NCBI GenBank assembly: GCA_958298945.1
Contig: OY282609.1
Coordinates: forward strand, 33,949,212 to 34,013,211
Direction of reading: 5' to 3'
Source of the DNA: Atherix ibis
Lineage: Eukaryota > Arthropoda > Insecta > Diptera > Athericidae
DNA: 64,000 bases
Shown one piece after another: positions 22,481 to 34,944 of this stretch. The notes under the pieces are model-generated. The model did no database searches. It was given only the letters and a program-made list of their open reading frames with translations, and was not told the DNA's origin. How positions within the stretch are numbered: the stretch's first letter is position 1; each line of letters opens with the position of its first letter. Both the position numbers and the translations under genes were made by a program.

Positions 22481-24045
22481 TTTTTTTTTGGTAAAAGGTA
22501 TCTAGGACATGAGCCAGGAGGCTTAATTTAGTGCCACGACCATGAGACAATTTGGTGACGTAGTATCGGTCTTTGGTTAGTTGGATGAACTATTTATAGG
22601 TGGTTAGATTTTGTAAAGCATGTTAGTTTGTATTAATAAATTAAAAATAGGACTTGGAAAAGGTATTGAGAGATATAACAGCTCTGTAATTAATGGAATC
22701 CTACTGGAAAATAAATTGTTGGGTAAGGTGACATTCTGTTAGAAGATGAAGGGAATTATGAATGAGAGTAGAATGTCCTTTCCGAATTCTGAGCAGTTTC
22801 CATGCCTTAAATAATGTTAAGGTTGTCGAGTAGACAGTTGTAAAGACGCCAATTGTCCGCATCTCTCGCATGACCTGGAATCCAACGTAATTCACCACAC
22901 TTTTTGTTAAGCAGATTATGTCGAATATTCTCGAGAACAGGATCAGTTAATGCACCAAAAATGGTTGCCATGGCTACGTGTCTGTCACTGCATATAATGA
23001 TATTACGATGATGGGAGTGCAAATTGCCATTTGTGTTACCTAACTGATTGCCCAAAGCTCACCATAATATGGAGCTACCCTAAAAGAGTTCATGTGGAAG
23101 CCATCTAACTTAATAACTGCATAAGACATGATGTTATCGTCAAAGGCCGTATTCATAAAAAGCAGCAAGTCCAACTATTCTAGGACATTATGGATAGGAT
23201 AGTCAGAGGAGTAAAGGTTTTTATACAATAAATTAGTACGGAATTTGAGAAGATAATGATAGATGGTCTTGCGACCAGATTCGATTAGTAGTGAGTCCAC
23301 CGGTGAAGTTCGATGCGCCACACTACGCAGAATAATCCAACGGTTAACCGTTGTTGCTGCTGCAATTAGCTTAAGCTTTGCTGCTGGCCAACCAGAATGT
23401 TTACCATATTTAAAATTGCAAATTCCATTTGTTTTTAAAGGACAAATTCTATCTACCTTCACGAACAATGGTAATATCTAGGATTTTCATGAGATCTGAC
23501 AACTGAAGGACCCAGTGTTAGGCTAGAGAAATTACAGGAGTATTTGTGACAAATATGAAGACATTGGATATTTTTAATGGGAATAAGGGCGCCGTTGGTT
23601 CTACACCAGTCCCTAGTAGCAGAAATTTGAATTCTATGCCATAGAGTATCGTGCGTAGAGTGATAGGCAACGAAAATGAAAATCATAAAGATAAATTATA
23701 AACCGCCGAATGAGAAGTGGATAAGGAGTGAATATAAATAATAAAGAGGATTGTGCAAAGAGGGGATCCCTGTGGAATACCAGTTTCTGTTTTGCTTTGG
23801 GAAGAAAAGCAACCATTTGCCCGTACCGTGCATGTTCTTCCACCAGATTCTGTGTGGGCAAATCTGATCATATGCCTTCTTTGGATCAAGTAATTAAAGC
23901 AATCCATGATGTCTATGTTTATAGCTCTCATGTCTCGGTTTCTGTAGCTATAAAAGTAATGTCAGAGTTGACATACCTGATCTGTAAAGGGTTGTGTGAG
24001 TTTTCTGGTAAGAATCCGGTCAAGTATTTTTGCCTAGAGTATTAG
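22481..24045 (-). mobile_element. RNase H-bearing non-LTR retrotransposon (I/LOA-like), 5' truncated
   Basis: On the minus strand the order is RT, linker, RNase H, then a T-run at 22482-22490 marking the 3' tail. RT: 23931-23700 reads CTVRANGCFSSQSKTETGIP then QGSPLCTILFIIYIHSLS, the GIPQGSPLS.LFI motif. The catalytic YADD region after it is damaged (IYLYDFHF). 23570-23480 reads CLHICHKYSCNFSSLTLG. RNase H: 23055-22807 reads IICSDRHVAMATIFGALTDP and ELRWIPGHARDADN, matching the SDS..A.. and W.PGH.G..GNE motifs with the later acidic residue degraded. RNase H after RT separates it from Jockey-clade copies. Several frameshifts; no endonuclease seen. Confidence 0.7.
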
Positions 24046-27000
24046 GATTAGATTATGTTTCGAAAATAATAGATTTATTTGGAAATTAATCGATTCCGAT
24101 TCAATTCACAGTCCTTATAAGATTATTGAACATTTTAGATATATGTATGTGTAATTACTAAAAAATTGTTGTAAATCTGTAACAACAAATTTGATATGCT
24201 CAAGGACTGGTTGATATAAATATTTGGTGCCCCGATCGGCTGATCGAATGCAGAGTCTTCTTAGTTTTTTGCTGCCATAAATGAACTGTTCAATGACTTT
24301 TCCTAAAAACCCAAGTCAAATAAAGATATCACAGCTTTAGAAAAGATTTATTTATATTTTACCGTCACAAATTTCCAATAATAAATAGGATTTTATTTAT
24401 ATTTTTTATGGTGTTCATACACCACAATTACTAATATTCTTACATCTTTTATGCAAAAAAAAACATAAAGAGTATAATTCTTACAACAACAAAAATTCGG
24501 TAAAGGATAAATTAATTATTGAAAATTGCATTCACATAAATATGTAAGGGGTGCATTAAAATCCTATAATTACCAATAGATTATTTAAAAAAATTGATTA
24601 TTAACAAACTTTATAAAAATATGGATCAGAGTTGGCACATTTTTGAAAAATTTTCACATTAGCAGAAAATATGTTATAGCTTGTTTCATACACGTATTTA
24701 ATGTTTTGAAAATTCTCAAACACAAGTATTTTTTTGTTTTTGTATATCTTATAAAAATAAAATGTTTTTAATTAATATTTAGAAAATCTTTTTTCCTGGG
24801 TCCAACATGTTCATAATAAATATATTTTTACCATCATTTTTACACTAATTGCTTTTAATTTTAAAATATTAAAATGAATTATTTTAATAATGTACATTAT
24901 TACACTACCGATTGTTTTATTGAAAAAAAAAATTCAAAATTTAACATTTTCTCACTAAAATATTAATTAAAAAATTATAATTTTGCATAATAATAATCAG
25001 AGAGAAAGTTTTTGTGGTGGTTATGACATATAAATCATATTATATCTAAATCTATGTGTTCGTTTTATATTGTGTTCTTATCTCGGCAATAATATATGTA
25101 AAGTTTATGTTCATCCAATTATCTGCATAAATTTATACTTAGACTAGTACATGTATACAATCCATACACACAGGTACGAGCAAAAACTTATAGTATGGGC
25201 GAATAATAAGTATGAGTGTCATAAACAGGCTTGTATTTGTTCGCTTTAATCAGAGACACTCCTGTTTATAGAATGAAAGGAGTCACACACTCTCTTTCCT
25301 CAATTTTATGAAGGTATAAATCATAAAAAGGCCCATTATCATTTCGTATTACAATGCCACCATTCATATTCACTCGAAAATCTTCCATTCTCTTCAAATG
25401 CATTTCGACAAAATAAATGTTCCTCTATCGAAGGGGTCGCGCTCCAAACTCTTAACTTTCAATTCTCATCCTCAGTAAGAAGTACTGCACTATTCTACTC
25501 GTATCATTGCATAGCTCCTTCTTCATCTTATTTCTAAGGTTGTAGTAAACCATTTCTACAACGAGTAGTTATGCTTACCTGAACTCATTTTCAATTTCAA
25601 ATTGCAATCGCAGCGCAGTGCTTGTTTAAATTCCAAAGCCTTTTTATTCCGGTTCACCTGTTCTGAAATTGTTGTCTATAGTCTGCTGTCTAGCTTCTAT
25701 TGTTTATAGAAGAGAATGTATACTTTTTGCGATAAACACAGCAGCGCTAACAATCAAAAGTCAGGGAACGTTTAGAGAAAATTCTTTAGAGTACATGAAG
25801 TAGCGCTCAAGGGTGTCTGTAATCACAGTCGTCTCAGTGTAGACCGCCCCCGTTCTTTGTGGTTGTACAGAACGCATATTAAATCCTGGTAGAAAAGCTT
25901 TCAATTTGCATCTTCCTTTAGTTGGGAGATATTTGAACACCTACCATTTATGCGGCAAGTTAGCAACATTCGTTGGCTATCGGTTGGTTGGTTAAACAAA
26001 AACCGGAAGAGGAAACATATTTTTATAGGTGATTATTGAATCCACCTCAAATTACCCCCAAAACTGTTGGTAATGGACTGGACAGCAGTACAGTTGATAT
26101 CAATTGACACGAACAGAAACGACAAAGAGTAGAATCTGGATTCACGTTTTCTATTTGAAAGCGAAATTTTCGGTTTGTGGAGGCGTGAGTATTGTGTGTG
26201 CTCATTGGCAGGTCACGACGGACTTTACCAGCGAATATATGCATATTGTGGTCATAACTCGAATGCTCTCATATTTTTCGTACACGATCATTTTGTAAAT
26301 TTCTATATATTGTACACTACCAAGTATGTTAGATATAATGAAAGTGCAGTTTAAATAAAATAATTTATGCTTCTCGTTCACCACTAGTTAGATGACAGAT
26401 CCAGACTTAACTATTTGCATATACAACCACTCTGCCACCATTCAAGGGTAGTCAGATATAACTTTTGCAACTAAACTGGACAGATTTTAGCGTGTACCGT
26501 AACTAAATGAAATAGTCGATGGCATCCCCTATATCCTATCGCTAAATGCATTTGCATATGCGTGATTATACGAGTATTGTGTTGCAGTTTCTAGCCACAG
26601 CTAAGAAATTAGTTAGGAAATCCAATTCAATTCTTCTCAGAAAATTAATTATTTTCATTTATCTTGTACTTTTTCAGAGAACGTAGCAGAAATAAATTTT
26701 AATTATCTCTTCTCTTTTGCTAATATAAAAAAATAATAAACAAACAAACAAATTAAATCACCCCTAGTCAAGGTTGACGGTAAATATATAAGTTTATGTA
26801 TATATGCGCTCCAAATATTATGGTCCATTTTCTTATCGATTTTTCATTAACACTTATATAAGCTTTGACTATATTAAAGAACGCATTATATATACTGTAT
26901 TTTGTAGATGAATTTTAGAGAATATTAAATATTTCTCATGGTTATATTTATTCCTGCTTTTCGTTTTTAATTTATTTTATAAAATTTCATCATTATAAAA

Positions 27001-27141
27001 CAACTTTAAATGTATTCGTATTCTCTAAAAGTATCTTGAAAAATACTTTTTATTTCTGTTTAGTATAAATTACTTATGTAAATACGAGGTGTCGTAGAAA
27101 TGTAAATAGAATGAAAGGGCTGCTATAGATCGGCGGAGGTA
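24046..27141. other. Intronic DNA, no gene recognised
   Basis: AT-rich DNA to about 25200, then a more mixed-composition patch at 25200-26570 without a recognisable coding frame or TE motif. ACGAGTA/TACTCGT words occur at 25500, 25560 and 26570. Confidence 0.4.
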
Positions 27142-28397
27142 TCAGGGATATAAGCTTAAATCCGCTGTTTGGTTATAGATGGCGTTAGTGAGCGTATTAA
27201 GCTACCATGGGCACGCCATACTTTTTTTTATCAGTTTGACATCTGTCAACATTAATCAGTGCACATTGTCAGCAATTTCGTACAACAACATACATTTTTC
27301 CTTTGGTAATCATGTCTAGTTTTGTGCCAGAAAAAGAGCATATGCGGGAAGTTCTGCTTTTCTGCTTCAATTTAAAGAAATCGGCTGCCGATTCGCATGG
27401 AATGCTTATGGAGGCCTATGGTGACAGTGTTTTATTGGAAACAACGTGACGAGATTGGTTTCGTCGGTTCAAAGACGGCAATTTTGACTTTTAAGACAAG
27501 CAGCGTGCAAATCGGCCTTGGAAGGTTGAGAACCACCAATTGTAGGCTCTTTTGGACGAAGACGATACCCAATCGCAAAAAATGATTGCGCAGCAATTGG
27601 GTGTTACTCAACCAGTTATTTCCATGTGTCTGCGTGCCATGGGAAAGATTGAAAAGATCGGAAAATGGGTGTCGCATGAATTGAACGATAGACAGATGGA
27701 GCGACGCCAAAATACATGCGAAATCTTGCTCGCCAAACAAAAAAAGAAAGTCGTTCCTGTATCGGATTGTGACAGGGGATGAAAAGTGGATATATTTCGA
27801 GAATCCTAAACGCAAGAACTCGTGGGTTGATCCCGGCCAACCATCAACATTTTCCCCAAGACCAAATCGCTTCGGACGCAAGATGATGCTGTGCGTTTGG
27901 TGGGGTCAGCAGGGTATCATGCTGTCAATTACCACCGCTACCCCCAACAACTGATCAAATTGCACCGTGCTCTGCGTGAAAAAAGGACGGATTATGAACA
28001 AAGACATGACAAGCTGATTTTCCTCCACGACAACACACCATCGCACACGTCAAAAATGTTCCGCAATTACTTGGAGACACTCAACTGGGAGGTGCTACTC
28101 CACCTCGCTTATACACCAGACCTGGCCCCTTCCGACTTCCACTTGTTTTGTCGATGTGCCACGCGCTCGCCGAGCAGCACTTCGATTCTTACGAAGACGT
28201 TCGAAAATGGCTTGATGGGTGGTTTGCCTCGAAAGAGAAGGAATTTTTTGGCGTGGTATCCACAAATTGCCCGAGAGATGGCAAAATGGGTAAAAATGGC
28301 GAGGGCAAGTACTTTGACTAAATTTGTTTTTGGTTTCTATGAAAAAAACATGTATATTTTTGACTAAGAAGCAGCGTATTTAAGTTTATACACCTGG
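27142..28397 (+). mobile_element. Mariner family 2 (mauritiana-like), copy A
   Basis: The left end TCAGGGATATAAGCTTAAAT and the right end (reverse complement CCAGGTGTATAAACTTAAAT) form inverted repeats, and both are flanked by TA (27140-27141 and 28398-28399). At 1256 bp it is close to the 1.28-kb length typical of mauritiana-subfamily mariners, so it is nearly full length. Confidence 0.9.
27312..28321 (+). pseudogene. Mauritiana-type mariner transposase
   Basis: It starts at 27312 with MSSFVPEKEHMREVLLFCFN, closely following the mauritiana-mariner N-terminus. The HTH pair continues through FRRFKDGNFD, LDEDDTQSQKMIAQQLGVTQ and WVSHELNDRQMERRQNTCEI. The first Asp is in GDEKWIYFENPKRK and the second in FLHDNTPSHTS. 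The third is in PDLAPSDFHLF, consistent with DD34D. It ends GEGKYFD with a stop at 28319. Internal stops occur near 27447, 27495 and 27543, with frameshifts near 27760, 27930 and 28150. The catalytic residues survive but no continuous protein is possible. Confidence 0.9.
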
Positions 28398-28639
28398 TAT
28401 TATTTCCAATCTTCGTAGTAGTGCTAGAAGGCTTTTTAAGTGGATTCGCCATCAGCTCCTCGGTTACAGTCTCTTGGTTGCTATCGACAGTACAAAGATA
28501 ACGTTCTTTCAAGTGTTTTTGATTTTGGGTGACAAAAAAAAAGTCAAACATATTTTAATCAGAGAAATGGTAGAATCGGGAAGCTAAGAAATTCCTTTTT
28601 CTGACGAAAACTTGTTGATGGAAATAGTAGTATGACAGG

Positions 28640-28815
28640 GGGTATTGTTATGGTGGAGCATTCAAGTTAATGAATGCTAATCGACGGTTTGACCTCACAA
28701 GATCCCTCACTCGTTCCACATTTTCTTCTGTTTTCGATGTTCTAGACCTTTCTGAGTGAAGTTCGTCTTCCACTGCTTCTCGGCCATCCAAAAATGCTTT
28801 ATAAAAGTGGCACAA
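28640..28815 (-). pseudogene. Mariner N-terminal fragment (REAVEDE type)
   Basis: The minus strand reads HFYKAFLDGREAVEDELHSE, then RSRTSKTEENVERVRDLVRS and NRRL. This is the paired HTH linker of mariner transposases (pattern GREAVEDD.RSGRPSTSKTEENVERVR). No catalytic region or ends are visible. A second remnant of the same kind lies at 53430-53660. Confidence 0.65.
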
Positions 28816-28904
28816 AATGAACGTTGTGGTCCGAAATTCTTCTAACTTTTTTTTATGTTTTTTTAATCTTATTTTAGTATGTTGTAAAGAAGAAGTGGGG
28901 GATT

Positions 28905-29300
28905 TTAAATGGAACAAAGTCACAATCGCGCAACGAACCAAAATTGTTGAACTTTATTTTACAAATCAACGGCCCCCGGTCCATTGTTTTGACTTAGCGT
29001 GCATATTTTAATGTGCAAATTAGACCCTCAGAGTCAACAATGAACCGTTTGGTTGCTAATTTTTGACAACAAGGAATAGTAAAGATACTCTCTAATGCTG
29101 GAACATATTTTGTACCGCACACACGTATGAAAATATTGAACGTTTACGGGAGAGTATGTTGGAAATTTCAGGAATATTAAAAAAAAGACGTTTGACACAA
29201 CTTGGGCTACCACGAAGATCGCCGCATAACGCATTTTCCCATATAAAGTTTAGCTTATGCAAAAATTGAAACTGATAGCCTGCTAGCAATGGCTTGATTA
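28905..29300 (+). pseudogene. rosa-like transposase N-terminal fragment
   Basis: The plus-strand translation reads WNKVTIAQRTKIVELYFTNQ. After a frame break it reads PSESTMNRLVANF, then a stop and QQGIVK. A further shift gives ENIERLRESMLEISGILKKR and TQLGLPRRSPHNA. The order (N-terminal helix, FR..G linker, PENIERVR, LGLPRRSLHR) is that of DD41D-type transposases related to the copy at 19054 but from a different lineage. The catalytic part is absent. Confidence 0.6.
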
Positions 29301-30230
29301 TGTAAATTATTTCCAACAAGAAGTAAAAGAAAATTTTGATTTTTTTTTCATAATTTGATAATGAGCAATAAATACCATTTTTAATTAAAAGACTTTTATA
29401 AACAAGGCGAAACTGTAGAATATGGGCTACGTAGAATCTAAGAACAGTACATCAGCGATAATTACAACTACTTAAGTGTACCGTTTGGTATTGTAGTTTC
29501 TATCAATAGTGCTCAATATTGGACGATATTGGAAATTTTTTTGGGGCCAACTGTGGAAAACTATGCAACCCTGCGGTTTTTTTTAGAAAGAGTGTCCGTT
29601 AATAAACTAAAAATAGTCCTCCAATTAAAAAATAATATTCGCTATAAAATCGAGACCATAACACCTTAAATTTTGTGAAATGTTATGGAAATAAAAATAA
29701 TAATTTTAGCCTAAAAAATAAAAATGCTATAACAAATTCAAACCACAGAGTCCATTTTGCATCACCCTGTATCAACAAAAAACTTGTGCTCTTGATAAGA
29801 AATGTTCTCAATAGGTTTGTTGTAACTTTTTGTAAGTCAATATTGGGACTTTGCCAAGCTTAACATAAAATTTCATTGCATTTCGTTGCTCCAAAACTCC
29901 TTGTTCAAATTTTGCGTATTCCTTCTGAATGGCAACATCTCCAAAATTACTATTTTATCAATATTATTCCCTTTTACAAATCTATGTAACTACTTTTCTA
30001 CTAACTAATAGCTACTTAGTAGTTCGTCACTTTCTTGTAAAGAGTCTAAAAATAAGGAATTAGTTTCTTAACAAAATAATTTCTGTGCTCAAGTTTCAGA
30101 AGACTTTTAATAAATCCAAAAATATATTACAATATTTTTTTTTAAATATTATGAAAAATGGTTACAAAGGTAGTAAGATGTGATTTCTAAGTGAGCTTTA
30201 GAAACTTAAATATGACCACCCCGTAATATA
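29301..30230. other. Intronic DNA, nothing recognised
   Basis: No gene or TE motif is seen; short open frames only. Confidence 0.4.
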
Positions 30231-31098
30231 CAAGGTCTGTTCAAAAAGTATCGCGGATTTTGTGTTTTTTTCAAAAATTATTTATTTATTCATGAATATC
30301 TATTTTGTCCCCTTCAAAGTAATCCCCACCAGATATTATACACTTGTGCCAACGTTTTTTCCAATCGTCGAAGCACTTAAAAAATCATTTTTTGAGATCT
30401 TGTTTAGCTCCTCCTTCGATGCTGTCTTTATCTCCTCAATTGTAGCGTAGCGTCATTCTTTCATGGGGCTCTTCAGTTTCGGGAACAAGAAAAAGTCACA
30501 GGGGTTCAGATCTGAGAAATACGATGGCTGCGGCATTATTAGTGTGTTGTTTTTGGCCAAAAATGGCAAAAGCCAATTTTTGTTCTTTCACAAATCCGGG
30601 CGTTTCTGGCGGATTGCTTCGCACAACTTGCGCATAACTTGCAGCTAATATTTCTTATTGACCGTTCTACCCTCATAATGTACCACGCCACTGCAATCGA
30701 AGAAAACTGTAAGCAAAACCTTCACATTCGACTAAACTGGGAGCGCTTTTTTAGGTCTTGGCTCCGTTGGGATGATTGAGCTTTGGTTTCCATGTCACAA
30801 CTATAAACCCATGATTCGTCACCAGTTATGACCCTCTGAAGCAAATTTGGGTCGTCGCGGACAGAGTCCAACAGCTCCTTAGCAATGTTAATTCGATGCT
30901 GTTTTTGGTCAAAATTGAGCAAAAATCGAAGACGAGCCAAAACACGTGCAAGCAAAGCAGCTGTCAAAATTTAACTGAATATTCAAAATGGCCGAACTTG
31001 TCGGCATAAGTGAGAGACACGAGTACCAACAAAATACCATAAAAAAATCGAAAATCGAATATACGTAACCCGTCGCAATACTTTTCGAACAGACCTCG
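30231..31098 (-). mobile_element. Mariner family 3, internally deleted copy
   Basis: The ends CAAGGTCTGTTCAAAAAGTA (left) and its inverted partner (right) are flanked by TA at 30229-30230 and 31099-31100. The minus-strand transposase remnant begins abruptly as FLLNFDQKQHRINIAKELLD then SVRDDPNLLQRVITGDESWV, i.e. at the HTH/catalytic junction. The N-terminal HTH half is gone and the 5' untranslated sequence is joined directly to it. The stretch holding the second Asp (HHDNAPAH) is also deleted, near 30565. The C-terminal part (KITKNDF, ITSGGDYFEGD-like) is readable near 30300-30420. It is non-autonomous. Confidence 0.85.
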
Positions 31099-33759
31099 TA
31101 CATTACATTAGAAAAATGTTCATATTAATACTATAGATTTTTTTTCTCATAGAAGTCAAACTGCAAGAAACTATTATACCAGAAGTTTTTACTCTCTTTC
31201 AACTTAATTTAAATAAAAATACAATAACCACTTTTCTTTAATTGAGATATAATAACCTACTAGGCCCGCTAATTAGGTGGTCATTTATAAACTATTATTA
31301 AAAATATTTATACTATAGCATACAGATATGGTTACAAACATTAGCAACATTTTAATATCTAACCAATTGACATCCTTATGCAAGAAAATGTATTATACTT
31401 AAAAACAAAAAAAGAAAATCTACAGATTAATACGTATTTCTATATTTCTTATAGGATTTTTCGAAAATTATTATTACACAATCTAAAAGAGAATAGAAAA
31501 TCTGAAATTTTTTTTTTGTATTTTTTTTGATAATCCACTTTATGCTCATAACAACAACTAAAACAGGATAAAAAGTATAGATTGAAATTATTTCGAACAA
31601 AATCGAAGTTAAAATATGCTTTCAATATTTTACTTTTTATCACGTAGAACATTTCTCTTATGGAATATCAAAAAATTTCCACTACTCTGAGTAATAAGGG
31701 TGACATATAAGTTAAGGTTTTTTTTGTGTTTTGGCAAAATTTGTACAGTGATATTTTTTACAATATTTCCGCTTGAACCACAGCATTTCCATAATACAAT
31801 AATTTGTCCTGTTTGAATCATTTTTCACTCTAGCACGAGTGTCTCATACTCTGAGGGAATAATATTGTAGTTTTCAAGTGGCACCATCCAAATATTATCG
31901 AATTTCACAAGTGTTGTAGTTGTCACCACGGAAGATGGAATCGATTCATTTGGTGTTCACTTATGGATGTTTTCTTCTTCTTACGCAACACCACATCCAC
32001 CTACAGTTTTATTTTTGACTATTTCCGGCTAAGGGATCTATTTTTTTTCCTGTTGTGCTTGTATTTTGTAATTTTTTTTATTTTCATTCTGCACAAGTAG
32101 GTCACAGTAATTTTCAAACGATAACTAAAGAAATAGCTCTACAGCTATAGAAAGAGCATCCTTGGTAAAAATAGCATAGCAACAAATTTAACAACTTTAC
32201 GACAAATTCTCATTAATAAGATTCCCAACACGTTCGTTCTTTTTGGAAAAGTCGAATAGAACAAGGAAATGTATTAAAATATAGTAAAAATCGAAAATAA
32301 TAATAATTGGGAGAACAGAAGGGCAGAGAACGTTAAGAGTTTTTGATAATACATACTTCTTCAGCATGATTCGTAGACTAACTTTTCGGAATGATTTTCG
32401 AAACAAGCATTGTGTACGAGTAATAGTCAAAACTGGGTATATGGAAAATGTTGAAAGAAATCGTCTAAGGATAAACATCGCCAACGCAATATACAATACA
32501 TATACTCGTACATACTTGGTTGGTTGCATTTATTTTCAGGTCTATTGGGAAATTATATTTGTAAATTGGAAAAAACGAAATAAATATGGGTTATGTACAT
32601 TTTTGTTGGTAAAATTGCAAAAAAAAAAAAAATTCCGTAAAACAGAAAGGATAAAATGTTGAGGAAATTAAAAGTTTTCCCGCATACTAATGAACACGAA
32701 ACGAAGTCAAGCAACATTAGCAATTGATGCTGTTAAAAAAAAGTTTTCCAATGAAAATTAAAATTAAAGTCAACGAAAGGCATTTAAGAAAACATAACTT
32801 GCGTATAAATATATATTGTATTGTATTTATATAGGTATGTATGTACGGAGAATATCCTAATTCTTAGCGTAGAGTAGAGTAGAAATTGTGCAGAAAAGTT
32901 TCTTAATCGATGCTCTAGAAATGTCCTAAGAATGGATGAGTTTTTTTTTGTATGAAAATGTGATGAAATATAACAAAACTGTTGTATTTGATTGAATCTG
33001 TACTGTACTAGAACCAAGCGTGCGAGAGAAAACTGCACTATCCCGAGAATAACACCAAAATGCGACTGGAAATATTGTATTTTGTAAGCGGAAGCCCAAA
33101 AAGATGAAAGAAACAAAATGTACGAACAATGTGAATTATATTGTATAAAAAAAATTGAATGTAATAGAAAATGTACTACACGATTCAAAACTTAAGGAGA
33201 AACTTAATTTTTATGTAAGATTTCACTACCGCCTGTGGCACTGTTCAAAATGTACAGCAGTACAACATCGAGTACAGATTCCAGGACACTTCGAAACAGT
33301 CCGTAATAATTTTTTTTTTTTTTTTGATGAATTTGATTAAAAATCTAAAACTTTTTACTATATTCGTTTGTCAGTTTTTCCAGAAAAATCTAATATAACC
33401 ATTTTCCAAAAGAACAAAAATTCTTATAGTAAGAGAAATAAAAAATTATTTATGGTTTTTTCGTACCATTTTGTTTGTATGCGACTATAAATTTTATTAT
33501 GAAATAAATGAAATTCAAGAAAATGATTTAAGTTGGAATAAGAATGGAATAAGGATACCAAGAAAAAATATTTTAATACTACTAAAAATTAAAGATGGCA
33601 ATTCTCCATTACAAATTTACTAAAAAAAAGTAGTTTCTGGTTAATCATGTATTTTTCTATGTCTTTCGAACAAATTGCAAAACAAGCGAATTCTTAACAT
33701 CAATTCGTCTGCGATTGGTGTTCAATTCTTTTTCCTTTTAAGTGTTATTTTATGTAATA
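31099..33759. other. AT-rich intronic DNA, nothing recognised
   Basis: Several open frames of 60-134 codons occur (for example 32784-33188), but their translations are rich in F, Y, I and S without motifs. I regard them as chance frames. Confidence 0.45.
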
Positions 33760-34944
33760 TTGGATTCTCAAGAAAGTAATTTCGTTGTTTTCCAACAGAG
33801 GACTTAATTGTATTTTTTCACAACCAACTTCACACTTAAGCCGCATAATCATATTTATTTTGACAGCTGACATAGCAAGGCTTGGTTGTGAAATAATTCA
33901 TGGAAAGCAAAAAACAACATTTTCGGCATATTTTACTTTTTTACTATAGAAAAGATAAAAATACTGTTCAAGCAAGAAAACAATTATCCGATGTGTATAG
34001 AGAAGATGTGTTAGGTGAGCGCCAGTGCTAAAACTGGTTTGTTAAATTTCGATCCGGCAATTTTGATCTCGAACATGCACCACGTTCTGGAAGGCCAGTT
34101 GAAGCTGATGAAGACCGATTAAATTTATCGAATTTGACCGTTTATGATTATTTAAAAAGGCTAGGTTTAATCTCAAAGCTCAAAATATGGGTTCCTCATC
34201 TTCTTACGGAAAAAAATTTGTGCCGTCGCATTGACGTTTGTGATTTGCTTCTCGAACGCCAAGAAAATGATCCATTTTTACAGCGTATCATTACTGAGGA
34301 CGAGAAATGGATTGTCTACAACAATGTTAAGCGCAAAAGATCCTGGAGTAGAAAAGATGAACCGGCTCAAAGCACTTCGAAAGCCAATATTCATAAAAAA
34401 AGGTTATGCTATTTGTTTGGTGGGATTTTAAAGGAATCGTTTCTTTTGAGCTTCTACCGAGCAACATAACGATAAATTATGAAGTGTACTATCATCAGTT
34501 GGACAAATTGAATGGTTCACTTAAAGAAAATAGGCCAGAATTTGTCAATAGGAAAGGTATAGTGTTCCAACTGAATAATACGAAACCACATACAAGTTTG
34601 ACCACTCGGCAAAAGCTTTTAGAGCTTGGATGGGATATACTGCTACATCCACCATACTCTCCAGACCTAGCATCTTCCAATTATCATTTATTCCGGTATC
34701 TACAAAAATTTTTAGATGGTAAAACGTTTAATTCGAATGAGGAAGTCAAAAATCACCTGAATCAATTTTTTGCCAGCAAAGAACAAAAATTTTATGAGCG
34801 TGAAATCATGATACTGCCAGAAAGATGGCAAAGGGTATTGGATCAGACTGGACAATATTTAATTAAATAAAATATTAATTTACTATAAGAAAATCGTCTT
34901 TCATTTTTATAAAAAAAAACGAAATTACTTTCTTGACAACCCAA
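33760..34944 (+). mobile_element. Mariner family 1, copy B
   Basis: The left end is TTGGATTCTCAAGAAAGTAA and the right end, inverted, TTGGGTTGTCAAGAAAGTAA. TA flanks both sides (33758-33759 and 34945-34946). At 1185 bp with both inverted repeats, it is the most complete copy of this family in the window. Confidence 0.9.
33900..34870 (+). pseudogene. Mariner transposase, family 1 copy B
   Basis: MESKKQHFRHILLFYYRK starts at 33900. An in-frame stop follows at about 34029 (QC* for QCQ). A gap of about 60 bp near 34110 removes the second HTH start (TIKAL...EIAE). The catalytic half reads ITEDEKWIVYNNVKRKRSWS, then FQLNNTKPHTSLTTRQKLLE and PYSPDLASSNYHLFRYL. It ends FYEREIMILPERWQRVLDQ at 34870. 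Of the mariner triad, the first Asp is present, the second is Asn (QLNN) and the third is Asn (SSNYH). A frameshift lies near 34410. It cannot be active. Confidence 0.9.

Noticed and set aside
32784..33188. 134-codon minus-strand frame
   Set aside because: AT-rich, F/Y/S-rich translation with overlapping open frames; typical of random AT-rich sequence.
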